64,000 nucleotides of DNA from Leptospira interrogans (GTDB lineage: Bacteria; Spirochaetota; Leptospiria; Leptospirales; Leptospiraceae): assembly GCF_900156205.1 (NCBI RefSeq), contig NZ_FTNA01000003.1:1-64000 (forward strand), read 5' to 3'. The first letter of the stretch is position 1. Each line of letters begins with the position of its first letter. This document shows positions 33,981 to 49,152 of this stretch, piece by piece. The position numbers and the translations under genes were made by a program. The notes under the pieces are model-generated. The model was not told the origin of the DNA and ran no database searches. It saw nothing but the letters and a program-made list of their open reading frames with translations.

Positions 33981-35516
33981 ATGATACAGAAAATCAAAGA
34001 ACAATGGGCAGTATTCATTTTAATCGTAGCCGTACCAATTTTACATATTGGAATCGGAACAGAAAATACTTATATCGCAGACTCCGCTTTAAAAGCAATG
34101 CAGACAGATTCTTTAATTCAAAATAATTTTCAATCCGAAGAAATCAGATACCCCGCAGAAAAATTAGACCCGTTACACGAAGCATTTTTTCTTCCGGGAA
34201 CAGGTTTTGCAAAAGAAATCCAAGGCAAGTTTATCGGTCAGTATCCAATAGCATTCACCTTTCTTTCATCTTTCTTAAGACTGATAGGTATCACTTGGAA
34301 ATGGGTTCCAATGCTTTTATCTTTTTTTATGATCGTTTCTCTTTATCTACTTTCAAAAAGAAAACTGATTGGTCAAAAGACTGTTTTACTTGGTTACTTT
34401 GCAACAATCCTTTTCGCGCTGTGTTTGGACTTTAGCGAATATTCTATATACTTTCTTTTTAACTCCATAGGATTTTCTTTTTGGCTTCGTTATCGAGATT
34501 TGAAAAAATCCAGAGATCTTTACCTAGCCTTCTTCGTTTGTTCGCTTCCAATTTGGTTTCGATTAGAAACATTGCTCTTCTTAGGAAGTTTAGTACTTTC
34601 TGAAATTATAATGTATAGAAAAAATATAAAAAACTTAATAAAAGGAATAAATCCTTTAGGAATTCTACTTGGAATTCTTCCAATAATTTTATTTTTTCTT
34701 TGGAATCTTTGGGATTATGGACATATATTAGGCGTAAGATTTATTTTTAACTATGGAATCGAACACGCATCCATTTTAGATAGAATTCATCGTTTTTTTT
34801 CAATTATATTCGTAAACTATGTAAATGGGGCTCCAAAATTCGGGCTATTTTTCTGTTCTTCATTTTTATTACTTCCGGTTCTATATTATGTTTTTTTTAA
34901 AAACGAAAAAGATGAAAAAATCAATTTTCTGCTCTTGGTAATCGTTATAAATACAGTATTGGTAGGAATTCTAGCACCTAACGACGGTATTACGATTACA
35001 GGAAGATACCTCATTCTCACGATTATACCTTTATTAATCCTTTGGGAAACATGGAATTCTCAAATCTCTAAAAAGTGGAAAACAATTTCTGTAGTTTTAA
35101 TTATTTTTTCGTTTTTTGTCTCTGGTCTAATTTTAGCAATAATGCAACACGCGATCAAACAGGAAAAAATATATAGGAACTTTTATGCACAGAACCAAAG
35201 TTCTGTTTGGATTTTTACGGATCCACTTCTATGCGGACAGGCCGGATCGGATCATCTTTCTAAAAACATACTTTGTATCAACCCGAAAACAAATCTGGAT
35301 CGAATTGTAAATAATCTTATAACAGAATCTTCGATTTCTTCTTTGACTTTATTTGAGATGAGTGAAAAAGAATTTAAAAAATTTGAATATAAAATGCCTA
35401 TGATTCTACCTTCCCAATCAAAAACACTTTTAATAAAAAAGTTGGATTTAAATTTTAGAAAAGAAAAACGTTTAGAGTATAAAGGAATAATTTCCACTCG
35501 TTACTATAAACCCTAA
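33981..35516 (+). CDS. GT-C-like polytopic glycosyltransferase, paralogue 2 of 3
   Basis: 511 residues, about ten membrane helices. The large loop after helix 1 has the same arrangement as the first paralogue (ADSALKAMQTDSLIQNNFQS, then YPAEKLDPLHEAFF) and WFRLETLLFLGSL matches WFRLEYLIFIGLY of paralogue 1. The signature motif appears as LAPNDGITITGRYL. A soluble C-terminal part (about 390-511) contains four Cys. Same inferred role: a lipid-linked glycosyltransferase of the inner membrane. It is spaced from both neighbours by several hundred bases, so the three are probably separately transcribed. Confidence 0.75.
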   Translation: MIQKIKEQWAVFILIVAVPILHIGIGTENTYIADSALKAMQTDSLIQNNFQSEEIRYPAEKLDPLHEAFFLPGTGFAKEIQGKFIGQYPIAFTFLSSFLRLIGITWKWVPMLLSFFMIVSLYLLSKRKLIGQKTVLLGYFATILFALCLDFSEYSIYFLFNSIGFSFWLRYRDLKKSRDLYLAFFVCSLPIWFRLETLLFLGSLVLSEIIMYRKNIKNLIKGINPLGILLGILPIILFFLWNLWDYGHILGVRFIFNYGIEHASILDRIHRFFSIIFVNYVNGAPKFGLFFCSSFLLLPVLYYVFFKNEKDEKINFLLLVIVINTVLVGILAPNDGITITGRYLILTIIPLLILWETWNSQISKKWKTISVVLIIFSFFVSGLILAIMQHAIKQEKIYRNFYAQNQSSVWIFTDPLLCGQAGSDHLSKNILCINPKTNLDRIVNNLITESSISSLTLFEMSEKEFKKFEYKMPMILPSQSKTLLIKKLDLNFRKEKRLEYKGIISTRYYKP

Positions 35517-36444
35517 CTCTTTTCTTTCCATAATTAAAAATCAGAAAAACTAAAAAGAACTATTTCTTTAAAATTTTGCAAGATACTTAAAACTAATTTT
35601 TAAATTAATATGAATTCAGCCATAGTTCGTTTTTCTGAAAAAATTGAAGCCCGAAGTTTATAAATCGACTCTTAAAATGCAAGAACTACTATGAAAATTT
35701 AACAATACTATAAACTCGCAAATTGCCAAATGCGACCTAATTTGCAAGAACTACTACATTTGATTAAACATTTCTAAAGAATTATAGCGTAAAATTCTTT
35801 CTCATATCACATTCACGCTAAATTAGTATTTAGAAGTATAAAAATAATATTATAACAGCTTGTTTCAAAAATTAGGATGTTTGAATCCCACCAATAGTTT
35901 TGTATTAGATACAATTTGAAAATTTTTATGTTTTTAGCAAAATTACCAGTTAATTTCGAGTAACTATTTTTATATACTCAAATAGTAAGTAACAAAAAAA
36001 TATTATATAAAAATAATATATTTTTAAATCAAAAAATATAAAGATTTTCTAATAAAATTTCCAGAGAAAATAATTACTTTGAAAACATGGTTAAATTCAA
36101 AATTTATTTTATAGAAACTTTCATAAAAAAATATATTCTTTAAAAAATCCTGTTCTTTGAATATACTTTTTGAAAATACAAATGAAGATTAGAACCTGTG
36201 GTTATTGTTCATTTTTTTCGAAACAGATTTGCAGTGAGTATGACTGAATTCACAAAATGTGATATTCCATCTTTTTCAAAAGAATGTATGAATTTTTTGT
36301 AAAAAAGCTATATTCTTTGCAACTTAACACCAATTGAAATTGTATTGGGTATCGGTGATCATTGAATATTTATATATTTTTTTGGCACTAAATTTGATTC
36401 AGACAAGTATGTAGAATGTTGGAAAAGTTCTAATTTTATAAACA
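35517..36444. other. long AT-rich intergenic region
   Basis: 930 bases without a gene. The first part holds degenerate quasi-palindromes (GCAAGAACTACTATG near 35680 and TTGCAAGAACTACTACAT near 35741) and GCAAATTGCCAAATGCGACC near 35717, which is also present in the tandem repeat at 51683-52020. The rest is very AT-rich and gives no other signal. Confidence 0.5.
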
Positions 36445-38043
36445 ATGAAACTTAAAAACTTGTTCTTAAAATATTCAATTCGATTTCTACTTTTAATTTT
36501 TTTGATGGGATTAATTTTTTACGCAACGTATTATACAATACCTAAATTCTCCTTTGCTTCCGATAGTCTTGTTAAAGTTCTTCAGACAAAAGGTTGGATC
36601 GAATCGAATTTTCAGTCTCAAGAGATCTATTATTTAGGAAAAAAATTAGATCCAAATTTTAATTTTTTATTGGTTCAAACAATTATTTCTACAAAAGGGG
36701 AAAAGATTGGCCCTTTTCCATTTGCAAACACTTTGATCACTACACCTTTTGTTTGGATTGGACATCCAGAATGGATTTTATATTTATCAGCGTTTTTTTT
36801 TGGTTCATACTTAATCATTTTATATGCGATTTCAAAAAAATGGATTATTCCCATTATCGCAATGATTTCAACTCCTTTGTTTCATCATTTTATTTCTTTT
36901 TCAGACGTTTCCATAGCTGCTACACTGGTTTTGTTAGGAATTTTAATTCTACAAAATGAGAAATTGCTCTTTTCGAAAAATCATTCCGTGCAAACTTTCT
37001 TTTCTGGAGTTTTATTGAGTATAGCTTGTTGGTATAGACAAGAAGTGTTTGTACTGACTTCGTGTTTGATCGTTTCCACACTTACAATTAAAGTTTTTTC
37101 AGAAAAGGAAGAACTAATTAAAGAATCTAAACAGATTTTAATTTTTTTAAGTGGATTTTTATTGATCTTTAGTATATTTATATTTTATAATTTTATAAAT
37201 TATGGATTTTTATTAGGGCCTCGTATTATTCTAAATAAAACAATTACAAATTTTGATTTAACAAACAAGGTTTCAGACATTCAAAGTCTACTTTTTGCCG
37301 GAAAGGGACGTTTAGGATTTTTAGGATATTCGCCCTGGTATCTTTTTATCTTTTTGCTTTTTATATGGAAATGGAAAAAAACAAGTCAATACGTTAAAAT
37401 TTGGATACTTACCTTTGTTTTAAACTTAATTTTAGTCAGCATATTTACCCCTAACAATTCTAATATAGACTGGGGATCACGATATTTAACCTGTAGCGTT
37501 TTTATTCCACTTTTACTTTTAAGTGAAATTAAAATTTCGATGAACATCTTTTGGTCTTTTCGAAAAAATTCAAAGTTTAAAAAAACATATGAAAATAAAG
37601 TAGAATTACCTAAAATTGAAAACATAGAAATAAAAGAAAATTATAAAAAAATAATATTATTTGGACTTTTAATTCTGATTCTGTATTCGATCAGTGTTAA
37701 TTTTAAAATGATCCAATTAATGAGAAAAATTTCAATTCAACTTTCTGAAATTCAGTCAGAAATTCCTTGGGACAATTCTAAAATTTTCATCACGTCAAAA
37801 AGCAATATTGCCAATACGTTCGGGCTCAATTATTTTTCTCAAACGATTCTACTGATCAAAAAACCAAAGGATTTAATACAAATCCTACAATTACATCCTA
37901 ACGAAAGATTCATTTTAATCGAAGATAAATTGGATAAACCTTGGTCAGAATCTATTAGAAATCAATTTGTAAATAAACTGAAAATCACTATAATTAAAAG
38001 TCCTAAAGTACATTTACGTTTCACGGAAATTCAATCCCGCTAA
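36445..38043 (+). CDS. GT-C-like polytopic glycosyltransferase, paralogue 3 of 3
   Basis: 532 residues, about ten to eleven membrane helices. The first external loop carries SDSLVKVLQTKGWIESNFQS and YYLGKKLDPNFNF, clearly homologous to paralogue 2. WYRQEVFVLTSCL matches the WFRLE helix, and FTPNNSNIDWGSRYLTC matches the signature motif. Compared with the other two, a longer Lys-rich insertion (about 370-405) separates the last membrane helices. It is 43 bases before the signal peptidase gene on the same strand, possibly in one transcript. Confidence 0.75.
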   Translation: MKLKNLFLKYSIRFLLLIFLMGLIFYATYYTIPKFSFASDSLVKVLQTKGWIESNFQSQEIYYLGKKLDPNFNFLLVQTIISTKGEKIGPFPFANTLITTPFVWIGHPEWILYLSAFFFGSYLIILYAISKKWIIPIIAMISTPLFHHFISFSDVSIAATLVLLGILILQNEKLLFSKNHSVQTFFSGVLLSIACWYRQEVFVLTSCLIVSTLTIKVFSEKEELIKESKQILIFLSGFLLIFSIFIFYNFINYGFLLGPRIILNKTITNFDLTNKVSDIQSLLFAGKGRLGFLGYSPWYLFIFLLFIWKWKKTSQYVKIWILTFVLNLILVSIFTPNNSNIDWGSRYLTCSVFIPLLLLSEIKISMNIFWSFRKNSKFKKTYENKVELPKIENIEIKENYKKIILFGLLILILYSISVNFKMIQLMRKISIQLSEIQSEIPWDNSKIFITSKSNIANTFGLNYFSQTILLIKKPKDLIQILQLHPNERFILIEDKLDKPWSESIRNQFVNKLKITIIKSPKVHLRFTEIQSR

Positions 38044-38086
38044 AAAACCTTTTTCGATTTGCCACGTTCAGGAAGATTTTTAAACA

Positions 38087-38683
38087 TTGTCTTACGTTAA
38101 TATGAAAAGTATCATAATGCAAAAAAGTACGAGAAAGTATCTACGCGTTATTCTACCCATATTTCTTTCTTTATTTACAATTCTTCTAATACGAATTTTT
38201 TTATTTCAAATCTACTTCATCTCAGGTTATTCTATGGCTCCTTCTTACAAAGAAGGGGATTTAATCTTAGTTACCAAGTTTGGGTTTCCAACCCGTATCG
38301 GAAAGTGGGAAATATCTTTTGTTGAAAGTAAAGTGAATCGTTTCGACGTTCTCGTTTTGGATGGATTTGAAGAAGAACTAAGTCTAAAAAGAGTCGTCGG
38401 ATTACCAGGTGATTATTTTCGTTTTGAAAACGATCGGATTCTAATCAACGATTCTCCTCTACAAGAAACATTTTTAAAACCTGGATTTAAAACCATCGCA
38501 CCTTCTCTTTCCATGATCCCTATGACTGCAGCTAAAGGAAATGTTCCAATCGGAGACACTGGTAGAATTCCTCCGGGCTATTTTTTAATGTTAGGTGATA
38601 ACCGTGAAAACTCTACAGATTCTAGGAATTACGGCTTGGTCCCATTCCAAAAATTACGAGGTAGAGTTTGGATTTTTTTATAA
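38087..38683 (+). CDS. lepB: signal peptidase I
   Basis: 198 residues from a TTG at 38087 preceded by GGAAG; ATG codons at 38102 and 38117 are alternatives without a better binding site. It cleaves signal peptides of exported proteins on the outer face of the inner membrane. One N-terminal helix (about 18-40) is followed by the family boxes: SGYSMAPSYKEGD with nucleophile Ser49, VLDGFEEELSLKRVVGLPGD with general base Lys101, and GYFLMLGDNRENSTDSRNYG. The length is normal for the short form. Its closeness to the glycosyltransferase gene is probably incidental. A MITE-like element starts 33 bases after the stop codon. Confidence 0.9.
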   Translation: MSYVNMKSIIMQKSTRKYLRVILPIFLSLFTILLIRIFLFQIYFISGYSMAPSYKEGDLILVTKFGFPTRIGKWEISFVESKVNRFDVLVLDGFEEELSLKRVVGLPGDYFRFENDRILINDSPLQETFLKPGFKTIAPSLSMIPMTAAKGNVPIGDTGRIPPGYFLMLGDNRENSTDSRNYGLVPFQKLRGRVWIFL

Positions 38684-38716
38684 ATCTCAGCCCGAATGAT
38701 TATTTTTTTCAATATT

Positions 38717-38817
38717 AGAGTTGTTGAAAAATGAATCCTCCATCTTGTTTCAATTTCATGAAATGGTCGATTAAAGCAGCTTTGTTAACAGCCGCTATAG
38801 AATTTTTAACAATTTTA
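38717..38817 (+). repeat. MITE-like inverted-repeat element, copy 2 (degenerate)
   Basis: The left end AGAGTTGTTGAAAAAT is intact; the right end (AATTTTTAACAATTTTA) is degraded. The interior retains CTTGTTTCAATTTCATGAAA and GGTCGATTAAAGCAGC. It lies just downstream of lepB. Confidence 0.7.
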
Positions 38818-39267
38818 TTTAATTAAAGATTTCTAAAGAGTTATCGCTCAAATTCTTTGAGGTTCGAGACAAATTCTTAAAGTTTTACTCAGAACTATAA
38901 AATTGAGTATTCATAAATGTTGTGATAAAAAGTCGATTAACATAAGTTCGTTATAATCCAATGCGAAAACGATTGAGACGGAGAAACTTTATGAATCGCG
39001 TTCTATAACAAATTAAATTCATGAAAAGATTTTGTTTTCAAGCGAACCCTCATGTTGATCAGAACTGAAAACGGGTCCGGTAACGCTAAATTCACCAAAC
39101 TTTATTACGTCGAAAATTCACGTTATTTGAATGTTCAACTATTAGATCGAGTACTTTGTTATTTTAGTTCTGAATAAAAATAGGAACCACTATTTTTTAT
39201 TTTTAGAATGAATTTACTACAATTGATCCAGCAGTACTAGAAAACTCAGCAAATTGTTTCCACAATT
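38818..39267. other. intergenic downstream of lepB
   Basis: No gene. Contains TTTATTACGTCGAAAATTCACG near 39098, a degenerate copy of the ACGTCGAACTCACGTTA motif, and AGGAACCACTATT near 39182, a degenerate quasi-palindrome. Confidence 0.4.
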
Positions 39268-39834
39268 TCAAAAAATATCAGTAAGAAAAACGTTTTGTTC
39301 GTTCCATTCTGAACTGGTAATTTGGTAAAGAACATGCTCGGATAATCTATGTTTGATGGGAAGATTTGGATGATAAAATGATCCGATTTTTTTAAGTCCT
39401 ATCTTTTTCATCACGGACTCGGAACGAGTATTTAAAACAGAAGTAAAAGAAACAATCTTTGAAAATCCAAACCGCTCAAATCCGTAATTTAAACAGACAA
39501 ACGCAGCTTCCGTCGCATATCCTCGATTCCAAAAAGAAGAATTTAATCTCCATCCGATTTCAACCGCAGGAGTAAACGGAGCGGTAAAAGAAACGTTTAA
39601 AAAACCGGTATAACCGACCCATTCTTTTGTATTTTTTATTTCCAAAATCCAAAGCCCATATCCAAATTCTTCAAAATGAATTTTCATTTTTGCGACGAAC
39701 CTTTCGGAATCTTCTTTCGTTAATAAGGCAGGATAGTGTTCCATCACAACCAGATCGGAACTCATCTGATAAAACGGTTCCAAATCTTTATTTTCCCATC
39801 CCCTTAAAATCAATCTTTCAGTTTCCAAAACCAT
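39268..39834 (-). CDS. GNAT-family N-acetyltransferase (RimJ/RimL type)
   Basis: 188 residues from the ATG at 39834, chosen because family members begin with a METERLILR-like strand (here VLETERLILRGW) and GACGGA lies seven bases upstream. In-frame ATGs at 39873 and 39945 would add 13 or 37 residues that look non-conserved. Acetyl-CoA-dependent acetylation, typically of a protein N-terminus or small molecule. Seen: the VEIGWRLNSSFWNRGYATEA block, which carries the Q/RxxGxA-type pyrophosphate-binding loop, then YGFERFGFSKIVSFTSVLNTRSESVMKKIGL. Substrate cannot be told. Single gene, opposite to its neighbours. Confidence 0.85.
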   Translation of the reverse strand: MVLETERLILRGWENKDLEPFYQMSSDLVVMEHYPALLTKEDSERFVAKMKIHFEEFGYGLWILEIKNTKEWVGYTGFLNVSFTAPFTPAVEIGWRLNSSFWNRGYATEAAFVCLNYGFERFGFSKIVSFTSVLNTRSESVMKKIGLKKIGSFYHPNLPIKHRLSEHVLYQITSSEWNEQNVFLTDIF

Positions 39835-40197
39835 TTTTTTATCCGTCAAAAATCGTAAAGCCTGCAATTTCATTTTGAGATAGGAATAAAACCGACTTTC
39901 TAGAAAAATTCCATCCGATATGTTTAAGAAAATAAATCTTCTCAAAACAAATCGTGAAATTCTTTTTAGAAACGTCGTTAAAATAAATTTAATATTGCCA
40001 AGGAAAATTCTGTCGATATTATGGATAAAGAATTATAGTTATCCACCCGATTTTCTAACTTCCGAACGTAGTCCTATCTTAAAGTTTGCTCTTCTTTTCA
40101 AGTTCTGCATCTCTAAAATTTTTCTACTTCCTTTTCCGGGAAACGCTGTTTTAAAATCAAGATAACTTGATTTTATTTATAATTACATGAGGTAAAC

Positions 40198-40458
<261 letters not shown>

Positions 40459-40485
40459 TTTTAAATCTTATGGTTTTTTAATATT

Positions 40486-40586
40486 AGAATTGTTGAAAAA
40501 TTAATTCTCCATTTGTTTCTATTTTATGGAAATGGGCAATTGAAGGAGTTTTGTTAATCGGAACTAGGGAATTTTTCAACAACTCT
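40486..40586 (+). repeat. MITE-like inverted-repeat element, copy 3
   Basis: 101 bp, bounded by AGAATTGTTGAAAAATT and TTTTTCAACAACTCT. It differs from copy 6 (63805-63904) at only about two positions, one of them an extra G, so the two are the youngest pair. It begins 28 bases after the stop codon of the RRM gene. Confidence 0.85.
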
Positions 40587-40659
40587 ATTTCAGTTCATTC
40601 CCTTAATCATTTTTTGGGCTTCTGAACCAAATACTTAGAATTTTTTCGTTCCTTTGAAT

Positions 40660-40700
40660 AAAACCGCTGAAAAAAAATTGTCTTTCGCGGTTTTCTTTTT
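40660..40700 (+). terminator. rho-independent terminator downstream of the RRM gene
   Basis: AAAACCGC pairs with GCGGTTTT (40660-40667 and 40687-40694), extended by GAAA with TTTC across a one-base bulge, followed by CTTTTTT. It is about 200 bases after the stop codon because the MITE-like copy 3 lies between. Confidence 0.7.
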
Positions 40701-42086
<1,386 letters not shown>

Positions 42087-42230
42087 CACCCTTCTTTGTT
42101 TCTAATTCCGTTTAAATTCAGTTCTCAGTTTCCGAATATCTTTCCAAAGACTCGTTCTTCTTGAGTCTACTTTTCTCCATTTGAATCCTCTTGACCCCAT
42201 GAAAAAACAATAAAACCTGTTTTTAACGGA

Positions 42231-44869
<2,639 letters not shown>

Positions 44870-44880
<11 letters not shown>

Positions 44881-46150
44881 GTTGAAAGTCCTTCTTATCG
44901 GTTCTGGCGGTAGAGAAAGTGCAATCGCCTTTTATCTCCGTAAATCTGTTTTGTTAAGCGAATTGAAAGTTTTTCCTGGAAATGGCGGTTTTCCGGACCA
45001 AGAACTTCTTCCTCCTGATTCGTTCCAAGTTTTGGACAAGAATTCGGTTCAGTCCTTTTTAAAACAAAATCCTTTCGATTTGATTGTAGTCGGTCCGGAA
45101 GATCCATTAGTGGCGGGTTTTGCGGATTGGGCCGCAGAACTAAATATTCCGGTTTTTGGCCCCGATTCGTTTTGCGCCCAAGTAGAAGGTTCTAAAGATT
45201 TTGCAAAATCTTTGATGACTGAAGCTAAGATTCCCACCGCAGAATATAAAACATTTTCCGAATATTCTGATTCTTTAAAATACCTTGAGTCCAAATCGAT
45301 TCCGATCGTTATCAAAGCAGATGGTCTGGCAGCAGGCAAAGGTGTTACTGTAGCGACTTCAAAAGAAATGGCCCAAACCGCACTTAAAGAAATTTTTAAA
45401 GATAAAAAATTTGGTTCCAGTGGCAATCAAGTAGTCATCGAAGAATTTATGGAAGGTCAAGAAGCGTCTATCTTTGCGATTTCAGACGGAGATTCCTATT
45501 TCCTTTTACCTGCAGCTCAGGATCATAAAAGAGCATTTGACGGTGATCAAGGTCCGAACACCGGAGGTATGGGCGCTTATTGTCCTGCGCCGGTAATTTC
45601 CGAAAGTATATTACAAAAAGTGAAAGAACAAATTTTCGATCCTATGTTTGATCTATTCCGCAAAAAAGGACATCCTTATCGCGGCCTTCTTTACGCCGGT
45701 TTGATGATTTCTCCAAACGGAGAACCCAAAGTTGTTGAGTTCAATTGTAGATTTGGAGATCCGGAAACCCAGTGTGTTCTTGCAATGTTAGACGGAGATC
45801 TATTAGAACTTCTTTATAGAGCTTCCACTGGTAAAATCAAAGGGATTCAAGCAGCCGTTAAAAAAGGCGCGGCTGTTGTTGTTGTGCTTGCCGCGCAAGG
45901 ATATCCCGATTTTTATGAAAAAAATATTCCACTCAATCTTCCAGAAACTTCGGGTCAAAACGTTCATCTTTTTCATGCGGGAACTTTAAAAAAAGATGGA
46001 AAAGTTTTTTCATCTGGGGGAAGAATTCTCGGAATAGTAGCTCAAGGTGCCGATCTAAAAAGTTCGGTAGATCAAGCTTATTCCTTCCTGGAAAAAATCC
46101 AGGCTCCCAAAACGTTTTATAGAAAAGATATCGGATATAGAGCCCTTTAA
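44870..46150 (+). CDS. purD: phosphoribosylamine-glycine ligase
   Basis: 426 residues from the TTG at 44870, supported by AAAGGGG ten bases upstream and overlapping the end of valS by 11 bases. It joins phosphoribosylamine and glycine in purine synthesis, using ATP. Seen: N-terminal [16 protein letters not shown], the ATP-grasp lid [15 protein letters not shown], the [20 protein letters not shown] block and [17 protein letters not shown] that binds metal. Length and motif order are normal. Overlap with valS suggests coupled translation. Confidence 0.97.
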
Positions 46151-46151
46151 C

Positions 46152-46997
<846 letters not shown>

Positions 46998-47502
46998 ATC
47001 GGTTCGTTTTTAGTCCAATTGATAAAACGCCCCTAGATTGGTTTTATCTTAAGAAAATTTTTATAAAACAAATTTTTAATTTTATGAGAGTCGTCAAACA
47101 ACGATTTGGTTAGAAATTTGATCGGATGATCTTTCTTTTTGAATTTTATAGAAGTGATCTTGAATTTCCGTTGTCTCTTCGACACATAATACAATTGAAA
47201 AATTTGTCGTGGGAATTATTACATTTTTAACTACCTAATGTGACTTAATTTGTGGGAACTACTACATGAACATTACTCCTAACTATATAATAAGGTACCT
47301 AATATTTTACATAGAATCAGCGTTTTGTAATCAAATTAACGGTACTCAATTTTCTAGAGATCAGTATCTGTTTTAAACTTCAATGGGGACCAATGCGACC
47401 TAATTTGTGGGAACTACTGCAAACTTAAATTTTACAATAAAATTTTCAAAATATAGGAACTCATATTTTTAAAAAATTCATTACGCCGAACTCACGTTAA
47501 GT
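46998..47502. other. intergenic with quasi-palindromes
   Basis: No gene. Contains TCGTGGGAATTATTACAT (near 47205), TTGTGGGAACTACTACAT (near 47250), TTGTGGGAACTACTGCA (near 47406) and TTACGCCGAACTCACGTTAA (near 47482). AATGCGACCTAATTTGTGGG near 47390 recurs in related form near 47229. Confidence 0.5.
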
Positions 47503-47592
47503 AGCGTTAGGGATGTGGAGCGTGCGTAGCAGTCCTTTCGTTAGAAAGGACCGGAGGCGTGAGCCGAAGCGTAACAAGCCCGGCCTGCACCT
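47503..47592. ncRNA. GC-rich structured insert, possible RNA or mobile relic
   Basis: About 90 bases of clearly higher GC than the surrounding AT-rich DNA. The core GTCCTTTCGTTAGAAAGGAC (47532-47551) is an 8 bp perfect hairpin with a GTTA loop. It is flanked by GGAGCGTGCGTAGC on the left and GGAGGCGTGAGCCGAAGC then GCCCGGCCTGCACC on the right. The directionality and the product are unknown. It is not a tRNA as far as I can fold it. Confidence 0.35.
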
Positions 47593-47875
47593 TTTACTTT
47601 TCTACTTTAATTTACAATTCAATTCAGTGCAGGAACGCCCCAATTGATTTTATAAATCCGTGTTGTTTTCCAAGTTTAAGAAATGCATCTTTTCGGTTTT
47701 GAAAATTGCTCTCATGGATTATTAACACAAACAATTTGAATCTTTTATTTATAGATAATAATGAATATGTTCTATTCATTAAAATGGGGAAAAAATTATT
47801 ATGAAATTTAAATAGAATCAAGTTGGAATCGTTATTATTCTATCGAATTTCAATCAAATCTTAGTGTAGATAGTT
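47593..47875. other. intergenic upstream of prfB
   Basis: A 65-codon minus-strand frame (47624-47821) has no binding site or family and is rejected. Should contain the prfB promoter. Confidence 0.4.
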
Positions 47876-48979
47876 ATGGAAGTTAAATCGGCAAAAGAAC
47901 TCAAAAGAATCTCTAAAGAATTACAAGAGAATTTTTTAAACCGTTGGAAATTGTTGAATTTGGAACAAGATAAAGATCGTCTCAAGTCGCTCACAGAAAA
48001 AGCGGAAGATCCAAATCTTTGGAACAATCCAGAAGAAGCCAGACTTGTAAGTCAGAAAAAAAACGAACTCGAAAAAAAACTCAATCCTTGGTTTACTATT
48101 CAGCAGGATATATTAGATTTTCCTGATTTAGTGGATCTCACCTTGGACGAAAAAGGCGAAAACGGGGTTGGAGAACTTTCTTCCGAATACAATAGACTTC
48201 AGGAAAAGTTCGAGGAATTAGAACTTTTAGGCGCTTTAAAAAATCCGGAAGATTTAAAACCTGCCTTTTTAAACATTCATCCAGGAGCCGGCGGAACCGA
48301 AAGTCAAGACTGGGCGGAAATGCTCCTCAGAATGTACACACGTTATTTCGAAAAAAAAGGGTATCAGTATTCTCTAATAGACGTTCAAGCAGGAGACGGC
48401 GCCGGTATTAAAAATGCCACCTTACACGTAATAGGTGATTTTGCATTCGGATTTCTTAAAGGCGAAAACGGAGTTCACAGACTCGTTCGGATTTCTCCCT
48501 TTGACGCGAATAAAAGAAGACATACTTCTTTCGTTTCAGTTCACGTCAGCCCCGAAATAGACGACGATATAGACATCAAAATCGAAGAGAAAGATATTCG
48601 TGTAGACGTTTATCGTTCTTCGGGCGCGGGCGGTCAGCACGTAAATACTACCGACTCCGCGGTTCGAATCACCCACATGCCGAGTGGTATCGTAGTCGCT
48701 TGTCAAAATGAAAGGTCTCAGATTAAAAACAGAGATACTGCATTCAAAATGTTGAAAGCTAGACTTTACGAGTTGGAACAAGAAAAAGCAAAGGAAGAGT
48801 TGGAAAAAAAATCCGGAGAAAAAAAAGACATCACTTGGGGTTCTCAGATTCGTAGTTATGTATTTCATCCTTATAATCTTGTAAAAGATCATAGAACCGA
48901 TCACGAAACCGGTAACGTTGCAGCCGTGATGGACGGTGACATAGAACCATTCATTCTTGCTTATTTGAAAACGCTTTAA
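47876..48979 (+). CDS. prfB: peptide chain release factor 2, in one uninterrupted frame
   Basis: 367 residues. Recognises UGA and UAA stop codons and triggers peptide release. Seen: the GGQ motif in [18 protein letters not shown], the RF2-specific SPF tripeptide in [15 protein letters not shown], and [18 protein letters not shown]. In E. coli and many other bacteria the start of this gene contains an in-frame UGA bypassed by programmed +1 frameshifting after about codon 25. Here the equivalent region ([15 protein letters not shown]) reads straight through without stop or CTTTGA slip site, so the autoregulatory frameshift is absent. The C-terminus (FILAYLKTL) is normal. Confidence 0.95.
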   Translation: MEVKSAKELKRISKELQENFLNRWKLLNLEQDKDRLKSLTEKAEDPNLWNNPEEARLVSQKKNELEKKLNPWFTIQQDILDFPDLVDLTLDEKGENGVGELSSEYNRLQEKFEELELLGALKNPEDLKPAFLNIHPGAGGTESQDWAEMLLRMYTRYFEKKGYQYSLIDVQAGDGAGIKNATLHVIGDFAFGFLKGENGVHRLVRISPFDANKRRHTSFVSVHVSPEIDDDIDIKIEEKDIRVDVYRSSGAGGQHVNTTDSAVRITHMPSGIVVACQNERSQIKNRDTAFKMLKARLYELEQEKAKEELEKKSGEKKDITWGSQIRSYVFHPYNLVKDHRTDHETGNVAAVMDGDIEPFILAYLKTL

Positions 48980-49067
48980 GTTTTTTGAATGTCTTTTGGG
49001 ACGGCTCCTAAGTTATGTTTTGGGAGTAGCTCGTTGAGTTTGCACAGGATCGGGCTAAGGCCTTCGG
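48980..49067. other. repeat-like intergenic segment after prfB
   Basis: Contains GGGACGGCTCCTAAGTTATG and TGCACAGGATCGGGCTAAGG, more GC-rich than the surroundings. The second string resembles the complement of the right end of the GC-rich insert at 47503-47592. Confidence 0.35.
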
Positions 49068-49096
49068 TATAACTTTTTCTTACGGAAAAAGTTATA
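49068..49096 (+). terminator. perfect hairpin between prfB and the next gene
   Basis: ATAACTTTTTC pairs with GAAAAAGTTAT across TTACG. It ends about 55 bases before the ATG at 49153. With no T-run after it, it could be a terminator for prfB, or an operator or leader structure of the next gene. Confidence 0.45.
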
Positions 49097-49152
49097 TGAT
49101 TAACTCCTCCAATCACAGAAACAATTACCGTATAACAACCATAAGGTTAAAA

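Noticed and set aside
39920..40165. 81-codon plus-strand frame upstream of the RRM gene
   Set aside because: Overlaps possible 5' parts of the acetyltransferase on the other strand, no binding site, and AT-driven composition (Lys, Phe, Ile, Leu).
47503..47592. tRNA gene in the GC-rich insert
   Set aside because: No cloverleaf could be folded: there is no acceptor stem with matching ends and no T-loop GTTCRANNC sequence.
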